DNA of 36,241 bases from Planctomycetota bacterium (GCA_027619595.1 JAQCHP010000042.1:1-36241); one strand, 5' to 3'. Counted from the stretch's first letter, positions 24,753-34,300 are shown. The notes: generated by a model not told the origin, from the letters alone. Numbers and translations are program-made.

Positions 24753-26639
24753 CTAAGGATTGTCTGCCAACACCTTTTGTGAAATAAAAGTGGTGTGGTT
24801 GGGGCTGGCTGGCCACCGAACCCATCCCTGTTGCACATCGTCGCTAATGCGCCGATCTGTTGGTGAGATATGCCTCCCACTTGTTGGTTGATTCACTATT
24901 TCACTTCGGCCCCAAATCTGCGCGAGACTATCTTGGTAGAGCAGCGTCCAGTCTGATACCTTGCTTTGGATAATTCGCATGGCATGAGGTTCTCGACGGT
25001 CGAGGAGTAGGTAGTCTGGCTGATGCAACTCCAACGCGCGAGCTGGATCAGGAAGGGGTGAATCGATACCTCGATAACGGCCCGTGGGAGCGTCAGTACC
25101 TACGGTAAAATCAAAATGAATGTCGACCACCGAACGGGGATAGCACGTGTCGTAGCGTCCATCAAAGCCGACGCGAATCCCCGGATCACTAGGTTCACGG
25201 GCTCCAAAGATCGCCAGCACATACTGTCCCCAGCGCCCTGTCGAGAACAGTTTGCCTTGCAACTGATGGTCGGCCATGAATTGAAAAGCGGCAACAGGGA
25301 ATGCGTTGCGGGCAACCTGCATCGATTGAATCCGTTGCCACCATTGGTGTGACCAATGCAGTGTTACCAACAGGAGGAGGCAACAGGCGATCAGACGGAG
25401 GCCTCCAAACGGATGTCGATGGATCCGATCGTGCGTTGGACTTTTGTGACACAGCGGTTCGGCCATTGGAGCCATCGTGTTGCTCGGGAACGTCTTCTGA
25501 TGAACGAAACTTAGGAAATGGTTCAGTGACGGGGGTAACCAGTATCCACAGAGAATTGCAAAGAAGGGTAGGTGGCGCCTGTGTTCAGTTACCTGCCAGG
25601 CCGTGACAAGCAAGAGGGTCCATTGCACCCAATCGATGCAACATCGCTTGCGGTTGAGCGTCGCCCCGGCGAACGATAGGAGTGATACTCCCAAAAGCGT
25701 CCAGGCGGGAAGCGAATCGAGGTCCCACCATGGGAGTGGTCGCCATTCAACCACCTCGGGACGCGGTTGAAATACGCTGTCAACTAACCAAGTGTGCAAT
25801 TGAAGCCCATACGGATTCAGCAGAGTTGCGGATACGCAGCCCACCCCGAGACACAGACATTTGAAACAAAACGGCCATTCTGTGCCACAGGAACCAAGAG
25901 TGTATTCCAGGCTTCGCAGTCCTAGGTAAGCGAATAGTACCGCGATCCCCGCCAGAAACCCGCCGTGAAAATTGGTCCATAGTGCCATAAGTGGAACCAA
26001 AGCAACCAGCCAACAAAAATGTGCGCTTGGTCGGGATAACTCCTTGCACATTCCATTGTTGTGCGCAAGGAGACCTTGCGATGAGCGATCCGCGTTAGCC
26101 AGGGTCCATTTCGGTAGAGCCCACGTCAAGCACCAGATCATCAGGCCAAAACAAAGAAACGAGAAGACCTGTGGTCGGGTGCTCCAATAAAAGGAGACTG
26201 ACCAGGCAACGACCAAAATGATCAGTGCCGTACTGAGGATACTGCTCCCTTGGCGCCGCGCCTGCCAAATCATGCTCACAATCATGATCAGCGCCGATAG
26301 ACTCTTGAGCATCACCAGGCTACCACTTCCCCAATGGTCAACGCAGAGAGCAAACGCAACTTCGCTCAGAATTTCGTGGTTAATCCAGGGCTGTCCTACG
26401 GCTGTGTAGGTATAGGTTGAGTTGGCGGGGAGGCCGTGACGCAGGAGGTCACGACCGTATTGCACGTGTCCCCAAAAGTCGGAGTCCGTGGCGTTGGGGC
26501 TTAGAGGAAGGCTGCACCAGGCCAGCACGGCGCCCCAGAAGCATAGGACCAGAAAATCGTACCTCCGTCGGTCGCGCAGGCCCACGGTGGTGGGCTCAAG
26601 CCCTGGTTCGCGATCGGTGACGACGGTGGATGCGGCCAT
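24753..26639 (-). CDS. polytopic membrane protein, GT-C-glycosyltransferase-like (paralogue 2)
   Basis: A 628-residue protein with about ten hydrophobic segments between residues ~30 and 440 and a soluble C-terminal domain (~445-628). After the first segment comes SDFWGHVQYGRDLLRHGLP, then GQPWINHEILSEVAFAL. An acidic motif in the first external loop followed by a conserved H/E segment is the layout of GT-C glycosyltransferases, which use lipid-linked sugars. That assignment is inference. The C-terminal part has GFDGRYDTCYPRSVVDIHFDF and YLLLDRREPHAM. It is clearly related along its whole length to the neighbouring gene, which ends 35 bases upstream, so the two are a tandem duplication and probably an operon. 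The ATG at 26639 is the first in frame. Confidence 0.8.
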   Translation of the reverse strand: MAASTVVTDREPGLEPTTVGLRDRRRYDFLVLCFWGAVLAWCSLPLSPNATDSDFWGHVQYGRDLLRHGLPANSTYTYTAVGQPWINHEILSEVAFALCVDHWGSGSLVMLKSLSALIMIVSMIWQARRQGSSILSTALIILVVAWSVSFYWSTRPQVFSFLCFGLMIWCLTWALPKWTLANADRSSQGLLAHNNGMCKELSRPSAHFCWLVALVPLMALWTNFHGGFLAGIAVLFAYLGLRSLEYTLGSCGTEWPFCFKCLCLGVGCVSATLLNPYGLQLHTWLVDSVFQPRPEVVEWRPLPWWDLDSLPAWTLLGVSLLSFAGATLNRKRCCIDWVQWTLLLVTAWQVTEHRRHLPFFAILCGYWLPPSLNHFLSFVHQKTFPSNTMAPMAEPLCHKSPTHDRIHRHPFGGLRLIACCLLLLVTLHWSHQWWQRIQSMQVARNAFPVAAFQFMADHQLQGKLFSTGRWGQYVLAIFGAREPSDPGIRVGFDGRYDTCYPRSVVDIHFDFTVGTDAPTGRYRGIDSPLPDPARALELHQPDYLLLDRREPHAMRIIQSKVSDWTLLYQDSLAQIWGRSEIVNQPTSGRHISPTDRRISDDVQQGWVRWPASPNHTTFISQKVLADNP

Positions 26640-26674
26640 GTCGGATGGAACGTGAAATGGATGCCGAGGAAAAA

Positions 26675-28393
26675 CTAGGGGGATGTGATTGGCGTTCGCT
26701 GACTCACGGGACGGGTGGCGTCGTCTCGGCCAGGGATGGCCGGCCAGGCAACGGATCCCGTTTGCGGTGATCGGTGTGTCTCTCGGAGTTCAACTGGAAT
26801 GTAGTGGGGACTCGTGGGATCGTCGTAGCGACTAGCAAGTCCCCAGAGCTCTGCTGTCGAATCTTGGTACAGTCGTATCCACGGTGGCATTGCCTGCTTC
26901 ATTGTATGGAGAGAATGGGGTTGGCGGCGGTCTAACAGCGCTAGGTGCGGGTCAGCAATGCGTAGTGTCCGACTCGCATCGAAGGGTGCGGAGGCCACAC
27001 TTCGGTTGCGTTTGCCGGGTACATCACCCAAGATCAGGTCAAAGTGAAGATCGCGGATTTCGTGGGGATAACAAGTTTCGAATCGACCATCGCACGCTAG
27101 GCGAATTCCGTCATCGTCCGGCAACCGCGCGCCGCAGGCTGCAAGGACATATTGAGACCAGTTAAAGGTTACGATGGCATTGCCACGCATCTGATGACGC
27201 GTCATGAACTCAAGTGCGGAGACTGGATATTCGTCGCGCAGAATTTCCACCTGTTGCGCCTTGAACAACGTGGTTCCGGCGACTATCAGCGTCACCCCAT
27301 ACAGGCCCACGATGCAAGCTTTGCGAGCTGTCGCCGAAAGGTCGGCTCCGAAAGGTTCATTCGCAGCGGATCCTCGAAGTGATCGGACCAGCGATGCCAG
27401 TCCTCTTCCGTACCACCACCCGAAGAGCGTGGCAAAGAATGCGATGTGGCGGTGATGAAGGCACGCTTGCCACAATACAAGTGCCATGATCGTCGCGGCC
27501 GTTGGGTCGATCTTTCGTCGCTCATGAACGATGACCGCCAGCCACGCGACCACCATCAACAAGAAGAGCCATGTTTGGGGATGGCCGAATTGCAGTCCGT
27601 GCCATTCCGTAATTTCCGGACGTGGTACGGCAAGTGCGCTGAGCATGAACTTGTGCAACCCGAATCCGTACGGATTGATCAAGGTGCTACCGAGGATTGC
27701 ACATGTCACGAGCGCGATTCGGAGCAGTTCTGCCCGCGAAAAGCGGTCATTGCAAAATCGGTCCTCGACGACTCGTCCCAGAAGATAGACCAACACGATT
27801 GCTAAACCAGCGGCAAATCCACCGTGACTGTTGGTCCATAGCCACATGATCGCAACCAGTCCCCACAACCAGTGGGTTCGTCGCGAAGGACTCCCTGGAC
27901 GGGAAGATGCCTGCTTTTTCCTGTGTGGCAAGGTGTACTCAAGAAGCAGCAATACCCCGCAAAAGAACAGGAACGATAACAACTGTGGACGAAGGCTCCA
28001 GTGAAATACCAGGTTGAGTGCCACGAGCAATCCAAGGAGCGAGGCGGCGAAGGGATCTCCGGACTGGCGCCAGGCGCGGAAGGTGATCACGCTCACAATG
28101 ACCAGTCCCAACAGCGTGCCCAGCATGACGAGCCGACCGATTCCCCAAGTCGAGACAACGCAGGCAAAGGCGAGTTCGCTAAGGTTCTCGTGGTTGATCC
28201 AGGGATAGCCTTCGGCCGTGTAGGTATAGGTTGCTGTTGTCGGCAGCCCATATTCCAGCAGATCACGTCCAAACTGAACGTGGCCCCATAGGTCGGGGTC
28301 AGCGTGGTTGGGAATTAGTAGGAAGGTGGAGACCGCCACCACGGAAGAAACGATGGCGGCATGGAACCATTTTGAGTAATCTGCTCCGTGCAT
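26675..28393 (-). CDS. polytopic membrane protein, GT-C-glycosyltransferase-like (paralogue 1)
   Basis: A 572-residue protein with about ten membrane segments and a soluble C-terminal domain. It matches the next gene in DPDLWGHVQFGRDLLEYGLP, GYPWINHENLSELAFA, the internal TNSHGGFAAGLA (the other has TNFHGGFLAGIA), INPYGFGLH (the other has LNPYGLQLH), DGRFETCYPHEIRDLHFD and ALLDRRQPHSL. The conserved acidic and His/Glu residues sit in the loop after the first membrane segment, as in GT-C enzymes; the sugar and acceptor are unknown. The frame is open to a TTG at 28459, which would add 22 residues; the ATG at 28393 places the start just before the first membrane segment. Neither has a clear ribosome binding site, so the start is uncertain. 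Confidence 0.8.
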   Translation of the reverse strand: MHGADYSKWFHAAIVSSVVAVSTFLLIPNHADPDLWGHVQFGRDLLEYGLPTTATYTYTAEGYPWINHENLSELAFACVVSTWGIGRLVMLGTLLGLVIVSVITFRAWRQSGDPFAASLLGLLVALNLVFHWSLRPQLLSFLFFCGVLLLLEYTLPHRKKQASSRPGSPSRRTHWLWGLVAIMWLWTNSHGGFAAGLAIVLVYLLGRVVEDRFCNDRFSRAELLRIALVTCAILGSTLINPYGFGLHKFMLSALAVPRPEITEWHGLQFGHPQTWLFLLMVVAWLAVIVHERRKIDPTAATIMALVLWQACLHHRHIAFFATLFGWWYGRGLASLVRSLRGSAANEPFGADLSATARKACIVGLYGVTLIVAGTTLFKAQQVEILRDEYPVSALEFMTRHQMRGNAIVTFNWSQYVLAACGARLPDDDGIRLACDGRFETCYPHEIRDLHFDLILGDVPGKRNRSVASAPFDASRTLRIADPHLALLDRRQPHSLHTMKQAMPPWIRLYQDSTAELWGLASRYDDPTSPHYIPVELRETHRSPQTGSVAWPAIPGRDDATRPVSQRTPITSP

Positions 28394-28573
28394 CGATTCA
28401 GCCAAATACCAACGGTCGTGAAGAAAGGATTGTAAGACGGCAGTTGATTCCGTGGACAAATATAGGTTGCGGATCGCAATTGCGACGGAGCTGCAACCGC
28501 TACAATCGCCACAAGCGGCCCACGACAGTTGACGCTTGGATGTTGGCTTTGCGGCTTGCAGGGAGTACCATGA

Positions 28574-28609
28574 GGGTGTCTCGGATCAATTCCTGATCGA
28601 GGACACCCC
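28574..28609 (+). promoter_or_regulatory. imperfect hairpin covering the ribosome binding site of the 28613 gene
   Basis: Arm GGGTGTCTCGGATCA (28574-28588) pairs, with two single-base bulges, with TGATCGAGGACACCC (28594-28608) around the 5-nt loop ATTCC. The downstream arm contains GAGG (28599-28602), the only ribosome binding site for the ATG at 28613. It may hide that site or be a remnant terminator; it has no T-tract. Confidence 0.5.
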
Positions 28610-28612
28610 CGA

Positions 28613-28933
28613 ATGTCTGACGAAAAAAGCCGAAAGAGACTTGCCGAAGCCCGCGACGATGCGGACTCGTGGCTTGAATGGTACCGATTGACGCCGATCG
28701 AACGCTGGCACGAATCGATGAAATTTTGGCAATTTTATTTGCAAGCAGGTGGCTCACTTGATCCCGAACCCGATTCTCAAAGTCCTTTCGACACTTATAT
28801 GCCACGAAGTACGCCACCTGCTTATGGGGGGGGCAGGCTTGCGTGTTCTACGGCGCAGCGGAGTTTAGTCGAGACTGCGATGTGGTGCTCGTCGCCGACC
28901 AAGCGAACCTTGCGCGCCTTTCTTCCGCACTGA
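28613..28933 (+). CDS. small hypothetical protein with apparently frameshifted C-terminus
   Basis: The frame gives 106 residues. The first ~70 look genuine (RLAEARDDADSWLEWYRLTP, ERWHESMKFWQFYL, GGSLDPEPDSQSPF), a composition I associate with small proteins encoded just before a nucleotidyltransferase-like gene. Function is unknown. At 28826-28833 there is a run of eight G. With seven G the frame would instead end as GGAGLRVLRRSGV and stop at TAG 28866-28868, and the overlapping downstream frame would gain an ATG at 28824. The remaining residues (after RSTPPAY) are therefore probably out-of-frame noise. The ATG at 28613 has GAGG ten bases upstream, inside a hairpin. Confidence 0.55.
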   Translation: MSDEKSRKRLAEARDDADSWLEWYRLTPIERWHESMKFWQFYLQAGGSLDPEPDSQSPFDTYMPRSTPPAYGGGRLACSTAQRSLVETAMWCSSPTKRTLRAFLPH

Positions 28934-29289
28934 CCGAATTGCAAGCGGTTTGTATTGCGGTTCCCAGCTTTGAGGCTGATTACTTGCAGCGTGGGCACGC
29001 GGTTCACTTTCGCTGCGGACATCCCGACGCATGGCCTATGATCCGTCGGTTGGTGGAATCGCACTAGGATCAATTCAGGGATTCACCCACGCCAGAGAGA
29101 GTGACGTTTTGGCTTCGAGACTTGCGGACTCCGACGTTTTTAGCCGCGGTTGCTCGTGAGTACCCGCATCAGCTTGATGAAGTGGCGAACATGCGACCGC
29201 TGCTCCAACAATTGGATTTCTCAAATCTTGACCGCATCATTCCATTGCTCGCCGCAGCCAGCGAGATTCGTAAGTTCACGGCACGTTAG
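28824..29289 (+). pseudogene. decayed nucleotidyltransferase-like gene (remnant)
   Basis: The frame GGQACVFYGAAEFSRDCDVV carries the GG-x(n)-S-R-D-x-D signature of minimal nucleotidyltransferase-fold proteins, some of which are AbiEii-like antitoxin/toxin partners. It continues as FEADYLQRGHAVHFRCGHPDA and then jumps directly to WPMIRRLVESH. From memory, relatives have about 40-50 residues between these parts, so an internal deletion is likely. An in-frame TAG (29065-29067) follows ESH, yet the same frame continues with ERVTFWLRDLRTP, REYPHQLDEV and RPLLQQLDF to a TAG at 29287-29289, matching the family's C-terminal part. The 5' end depends on the G8 tract: one G fewer would restore an ATG at 28824. 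The deletion and stop together indicate an inactive gene. As it stands, the intact pieces are 28843-29067 and 29101-29289. Confidence 0.65.
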
Positions 29290-29338
29290 TTCGTCTGTGG
29301 AAGGATTGCAGATGCGTCGCGTGAAGCTTCGCAGAGAT

Positions 29339-29851
29339 TTATGGGGAATCCAAATTGGCGGAATTTAGGCCAATAGAGATCGCCCAATAATGGAGAGCAC
29401 TTCCAGCCAAGACAAAAACGTGCCAAGCCGTATGGAGATAGGGTAGACGGCGGTCGAATACCAATAACATAACTCCCACAGAGTAGGCTAGTCCTCCTGC
29501 CACCATGAGTGTCACGACCGATTGTGGCGCAACCGAAAGTAGCTGTGGAATGGTCACGATGGGCAACCACCCGACCACGACGTAGAGGGCAACGGTGATC
29601 TTCTCGATGCGGTGTTCGAAGGCGATTTTGGACCAGAATCCGCCGCAGGCGAAGAGCCACATCGCGATCGTGATCCCGTGCCAGTATCCTTGCAGAAAAA
29701 GCAGGGCGAATGGCGTATACGTCGATACAATCAATAAGTAAATCAGCCCCTGATCCCATTTGCGTAGCGTACGACGCAGCGATAAATCTTGCACGGCATG
29801 GGATAGCGTTGAGACGAAATAGACTCCCACAAGGCTCAGGCAATACGCCAT
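29339..29851 (-). CDS. hemolysin III / PAQR-family membrane protein, 5' end abnormal
   Basis: A member of the hemolysin III (YqfA/PAQR) family of seven-helix membrane proteins, many of which are putative zinc hydrolases; the haemolytic role is not general. From the first ATG (29851) only 170 residues are read. The family's N-terminal motif (EELLNAVTHGIGC) lies upstream in the same frame, which is open back to TGA 30053-30055 with no ATG, GTG or TTG. Later motifs are present: FVSTLSHAVQD, KWDQGLIYLLIVSTYTPF and TAWHVFVLAGSALHYWAI, supplying the conserved His/Asp residues. One extra C in the C5 run at 29972-29976 would link an ATG at 30024 to the motif. So the gene is frameshifted, starts at a rare codon such as ATC, or is a shortened form. 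Confidence 0.75.
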   Translation of the reverse strand: MAYCLSLVGVYFVSTLSHAVQDLSLRRTLRKWDQGLIYLLIVSTYTPFALLFLQGYWHGITIAMWLFACGGFWSKIAFEHRIEKITVALYVVVGWLPIVTIPQLLSVAPQSVVTLMVAGGLAYSVGVMLLVFDRRLPYLHTAWHVFVLAGSALHYWAISIGLNSANLDSP

Positions 29852-30178
29852 GACGCTGGCGGTGACGAGCCAATGGTAGTCGTGTTGCGCATTTCGAATG
29901 AGCGGTAAGGCCGCGATACAACTCAGAGTACAACCGATGCCGTGAGTTACTGCGTTGAGTAATTCTTCCCAGGGGGATCGATGTGGACCGTGAAATTCGG
30001 ATGGCGTGTCGATGTTCGACGCATTTCTGTTGGGTTGGATATGCGTGTTCTCTCAGGGATACGCGATTTACTGATTCAAATCAACGGAACGAAGCGACCG
30101 ATGATGTGCCCGGAACCCGAACTTCCCAACGTGTGCGTTCCGTTCGAATTTGAACAAGCTCTTGCGAAAACCTAACAA

Positions 30179-30207
30179 AAAACCCCCTGGGTGCACCAGG
30201 GGGTTTT
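30179..30207 (-). terminator. intrinsic terminator of the PEP-CTERM gene
   Basis: AAAACCCCCTGG (30179-30190), loop GTGCA and CCAGGGGGTTTT (30196-30207) form a 12-bp perfect stem 36 bases after the PEP-CTERM stop. Read on the minus strand it ends in TTTTTTGTT, a good T-tract. On the plus strand it ends in TTTT and could work weakly in that direction too. Confidence 0.85.
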
Positions 30208-30242
30208 CATAACTTAAAATCAACTCAGGAAATCAATGCGCG

Positions 30243-30986
30243 TTACGCAGCTTGAAGCCGACGTCGTGCCAGTCCACTTCCGGCAAGTGTCAACAACACA
30301 AGCAACGAAGCCGAACTTGGTTCTGGCGTCGTCACCGTTAGCCCACTGAAATCCTTCTTAGCAATACGAGCCGAACCACCATCTGCCGCTGCCGCGGTAA
30401 GTGTGTTGTCGAGAACAACTTCCACTTTGGTTGCACCCTTCTTAATGGCCGAAACGTCATAAGTCAGGTGACCAGTCCAAGGCACGGCCGTCCCAGCGTC
30501 AGCAGGAAGTTCGAACTCCCCATTTGCATTGGGGGTAACTATCATCGACATCACGGGGCCAGCGTTGAAGTCTGCAACACCGTTGACTTCGAGCACGTTA
30601 ATCTTAACGGCCATTCCAACCGTGGCTTTTGCTATTGCTGCCCCAAGACCCGCCAGAGTGAAGTCGCCCGATTCATTAAAGACGAGCTTATCAATTGGAG
30701 TCGAATTGGCCTTACTCATTACCATAAAGTTCAGCTGGCCATCCGTAATCACGGCAGCCCCGGACGACGACGCCACAAACCCAATTGGATCGAAGTCCAG
30801 CAAATCCCCGCTAACTGCCGGCGCGCCAAAAAGCGCCGTGGCACCGGTATTGCTTTCCGTGACAGCCAAATAGTCGACGGTCGTTCCGTTGAAATCCAAG
30901 TAGTTCATCGAAAATGCGCCGTACGCGGACGGCACAAACATTATCGTGACACAAGCCGCCATTACCAAAAATCTGGTTCTCAACAT
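30243..30986 (-). CDS. PEP-CTERM domain exported protein
   Basis: A 247-residue exported protein. The signal peptide covers about residues 1-23 (FLVMAACVTIMFVPSAYGAF). A beta-rich middle of unknown function follows. The C-terminal sorting signal consists of TPEPSSAS, a hydrophobic segment (LLVLLTLAGSGL) and the basic tail ARRRLQ. PEP-CTERM proteins are processed by exosortase and displayed at or released from the surface; no exosortase gene is in the window. The ATG at 30986 is preferred because AGGAG lies nine bases upstream; the ATG three codons earlier (30995) directly abuts that site. It has its own terminator and is divergent from the FG-GAP protein gene. Confidence 0.9.
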   Translation of the reverse strand: MLRTRFLVMAACVTIMFVPSAYGAFSMNYLDFNGTTVDYLAVTESNTGATALFGAPAVSGDLLDFDPIGFVASSSGAAVITDGQLNFMVMSKANSTPIDKLVFNESGDFTLAGLGAAIAKATVGMAVKINVLEVNGVADFNAGPVMSMIVTPNANGEFELPADAGTAVPWTGHLTYDVSAIKKGATKVEVVLDNTLTAAAADGGSARIAKKDFSGLTVTTPEPSSASLLVLLTLAGSGLARRRLQAA

Positions 30987-31371
30987 ATTTTCCATCTCCT
31001 AGACACAGGGCATACAGTCGGTATCGGCTAAAAACTAGCAAAGAAATCAATCAGCTGACGCTAGTTCATTAGACATCCACCCCGACCTAGAAAGCCCCGG
31101 AACATCCCTGTCAATTAAAATTGACAACCATGGCGGTCATCCTATTGGACCTTTGCAGCCATTGCAAGCATAAATTACAGGATTTTTGGGGAGGACCCTT
31201 GGGGGATCGTCTAGTCCCGGCATACTGGTTGCTTTGGCGGGGGACCCACGCGACCGCCGCATAAGCCAGTGCCGATGTGACCATTGCTGTTTTGGTTGAA
31301 TCAGGTTAACTTCATGGGTATGTCTTACATAAGGTAGGTAGCATAGGTCGAGTTAACGGCGAGGTGAACGG
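30987..31371. other. 385-bp divergent regulatory region
   Basis: This lies between the PEP-CTERM (minus) and FG-GAP/dockerin (plus) genes and presumably carries both promoters. It holds an 18-bp palindrome (31109-31126). A GAGGTGA ribosome binding site (31361-31367) precedes the plus-strand ATG by four bases. No RNA gene is seen. Confidence 0.5.
31109..31126. promoter_or_regulatory. perfect palindrome TGTCAATT-AA-AATTGACA, operator-like
   Basis: Two 8-bp arms separated by two bases lie between divergent genes. Each arm contains TTGACA, the consensus -35 hexamer, once on each strand (plus 31121-31126, minus 31109-31114). Clear -10 boxes at the right distance were not found, so a dimeric-regulator site is as likely as a double promoter. 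Confidence 0.45.
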
Positions 31372-34300
31372 ATGCAAATTTGGATCAGGATTGGCAAGTC
31401 GAGCCGGCGTAGAGGACTTGCCGGCCATAGAATTCCCGGGCGCCATGTGGAATGGTTGGAAGACCGGCGGTTGCTGGCCGTAGGGGAGTTCTTGGGGACA
31501 ATTGCCAACCCGGCGACAAGTCTGCAGCCAGGCGTCGAGTCGGGTTCCGTGGTGTCGGCCGCGGGCAATTGGATCGCGGTTTCCGCTCCCTTGGCCGACG
31601 CTGCTGGTCGTCCGGGAGTTGGACAAGTCCATCTTTACGACGCCGCGTCGGGGCTCTTTCAGCGAACCATCACGAATCCGGTGGCGGAGTCCGGCGGCGG
31701 ATTTGGAATATCGATGTCACTCTCTGGCAATCTATTGGCAGTAGGTGCTCCCGACTCGAGCATCGGTGCGTCCTCTTCGGGTGTTGTGCACCTATTTGAC
31801 GTAACGAGTGGTACGCTAATGCGTACCATTGTGAATCCAACCCCGGCGTCCTTTGATAGTTTTGGGCAGGCTGTTTCCTTGCTCGGTTCGCGCCTGGTCG
31901 TGGGGGCTTATCTCGATGATACTACTGCACTCGACGCCGGACAGGCGTACATGTTTGATGTCGCCAGCGGCAGCGTTTTGCAAACATTCTCCCCCCCTTC
32001 CCCGTCGTTGCTAGGTTACTTTGGTTTCTCGGTTGCCATGTCGGAAAGTACGGTGGCAGTGGGAGCCAGCCGCATCGATTCGGGTGCCACCGATTCCGGT
32101 TCCGTCTATTTGTTCGACGCTACGACGGGATCACTGGTGCGTACGATTACGAATCCTACGCCGGCCAATTTTGACTATTTTGGTCACGCCATCGCAATCT
32201 CGGGGAATACGTTGGTAGTTGGAGCCTATCGCGACGGCACAGGCGCTACGAGTGCTGGATCGGCCTACGTGTACGATGTCCGGTTCGAACCGCTGCAGTT
32301 CACGATCAACAACCCCGCACCGGCCTTTGCCGATTTTTTTGCAGGTTCGGTGGCCGTCGATGGGGACCACATCGTGTTCGGAGCGCGTCGAGCTGATCGG
32401 AGTTCGTTTATCGACACCGGAATCGCATACCAATTCTCCGCATCGACCGGATTGTTGGTGCGGACGCATCAAAATCCGTTTCCCAACGCGTTGGATTACT
32501 TTGGTGTTGCGGTGGCAGTATCGGGAGATTCTGTAGTGATTGGAGCCTATCGGGATGATACTGCAGCATTGGATGCCGGGACTTCCTACATCTACCATAC
32601 GGCCACAGGCCAAATGGCGCATGTGCTGTTTAGTCCAACATTGGCGTCCTACGAATACTTCGGGAACGCTGTCGCCGTCGACGGCGACACGGTCATTGTG
32701 GGGGCGCCGTCGGACGACGCGATGGCAATTGATGCCGGCGCCATCGATATCTTTAATGCTCGAACTGGCGCAAGATTGCAAACCCTGGTCAGTCCCGACG
32801 CGGAGGCTTATGCCAATTTTGGACATAGTGTTGCGCTAAGCGGCAATTTACTTGTCATTGGCGCCTATCGGCAGGATAGCGGTAACGTCACTGACGTAGG
32901 GGCTGCTTACGTGTTTGACATCGTGACCGGGATGCTCGTAACTAGGTTGGTGAATCCGCACCCCGACGCCTTTGATTATTTTGGATTTTCGGTAGCCATC
33001 GCCGACGGTCGCGTCGCCGTGGGCGCGTACTTAGATGATACCGCTGCCGACGACGCAGGAATTGTCTACCTTTTTGACGCGTCCACCGGTTTGTTACTAG
33101 GCGAACTCGTCGACGCGACCCCCTTGTCGTTTGCTCAGTTTGGCTATTCGGTTGCCATGACCAACGAGTTACTGACGGTGGGTATTCGAAGCGATAGCAC
33201 GCTGGCCGAAAAGGCGGGGAGCGTCCATGTTTATGACGTAATCACGAATGAATTGGTCCGTGAAATCGCCAATCCGTCCCCGACCGGTTTTGATTACTTT
33301 GGGCACGCGGTCGACGTCGCGGAAGGTCGCATAGCTGTGGGGGCGCCGGGCAAAGAATTTGGTGCGGAAGACTCCGGTGCAGCCTTTCTGTTCCAATCGA
33401 ATACCGGCCAATTGATACAAACGTTTGTCAATACCGATCCCGAGGCCGGTGAGTTGCTCGGCGCTTCACTTTCTCTTTCGAATCGTTATCTAGCGGTGGG
33501 AGCATACGGCCGGAAACAGGCTGGGTTACCCAATGCCGGCGGTGGCTACTTGTATGACGTCGCTTCTGGAATGACCACCGCTACTTTGGTGGCGGACACC
33601 GTGGCGGTCGGTGATCACTACGGCTGGTCGGTTGCGGTGGGTGTAGATTTTGCGGTAGTTGGGGCTCCGGGTACTGACGGTTCCACTGTGGATCGTGGCG
33701 CCGTCCATCTGTACGATGTCCACGTGAATTTGCCTCCCGTAGCGCAACCTGGTTCGCCTTATGTCGGCTTTGAAGGAATTCCGTTCAGCTTAGACGCCTC
33801 GACGTCTTTCGATCTTGAGGATCCGCTGGCGTCGTTATCGTTTGCGTGGGACTTGGACTACGACGGAAACACTTTTCAAATCGATGCGGTGGGGGTGGAA
33901 CCCTTGGTGTCGATCTCACAAGCCTTTTCTGCTCGAGCAATCGCCGTATGTGTCACCGATTCCAGCGGCGCAAAGAGCATCGGGGTCACTACGCTCACGG
34001 TGCTCGATCGCGCACCGATCCTTACCGTCAACAACTCGTCGATCACGGTGCTCGAAGGAAGTGCTGCCACCAACTCGGGAACTGTAAGTCATCCTCTGGG
34101 GGAAGCAATTACACTCACAGCCTCCGTGGGCACCGTCATCAAGAACGGCGACGGGACTTGGAATTGGTCGTATACGCCACCTACCGCGGTGCCCGTTTTA
34201 CACGTTGTAACCATTACATCGACCGATAGCTCTGAGATCAGTCGAAACGTTGGTTTTGAGCTGACAGTGCAGACGCAAACCCCTGTGCTGCCCGGAGACC

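Noticed and set aside
29286-29933. 215-residue minus-strand frame longer than the hemolysin III frame
   Set aside because: The hemolysin III motifs are in the other frame; this one has no membrane or family pattern.
29981-30175. 64-residue plus-strand frame ending before the terminator
   Set aside because: No ribosome binding site or recognisable motif, and it overlaps the open 5' extension of the hemolysin III frame.
32131-32826. 231-residue minus-strand frame inside the FG-GAP gene
   Set aside because: It is an antisense shadow produced by the periodic repeats of the FG-GAP protein.
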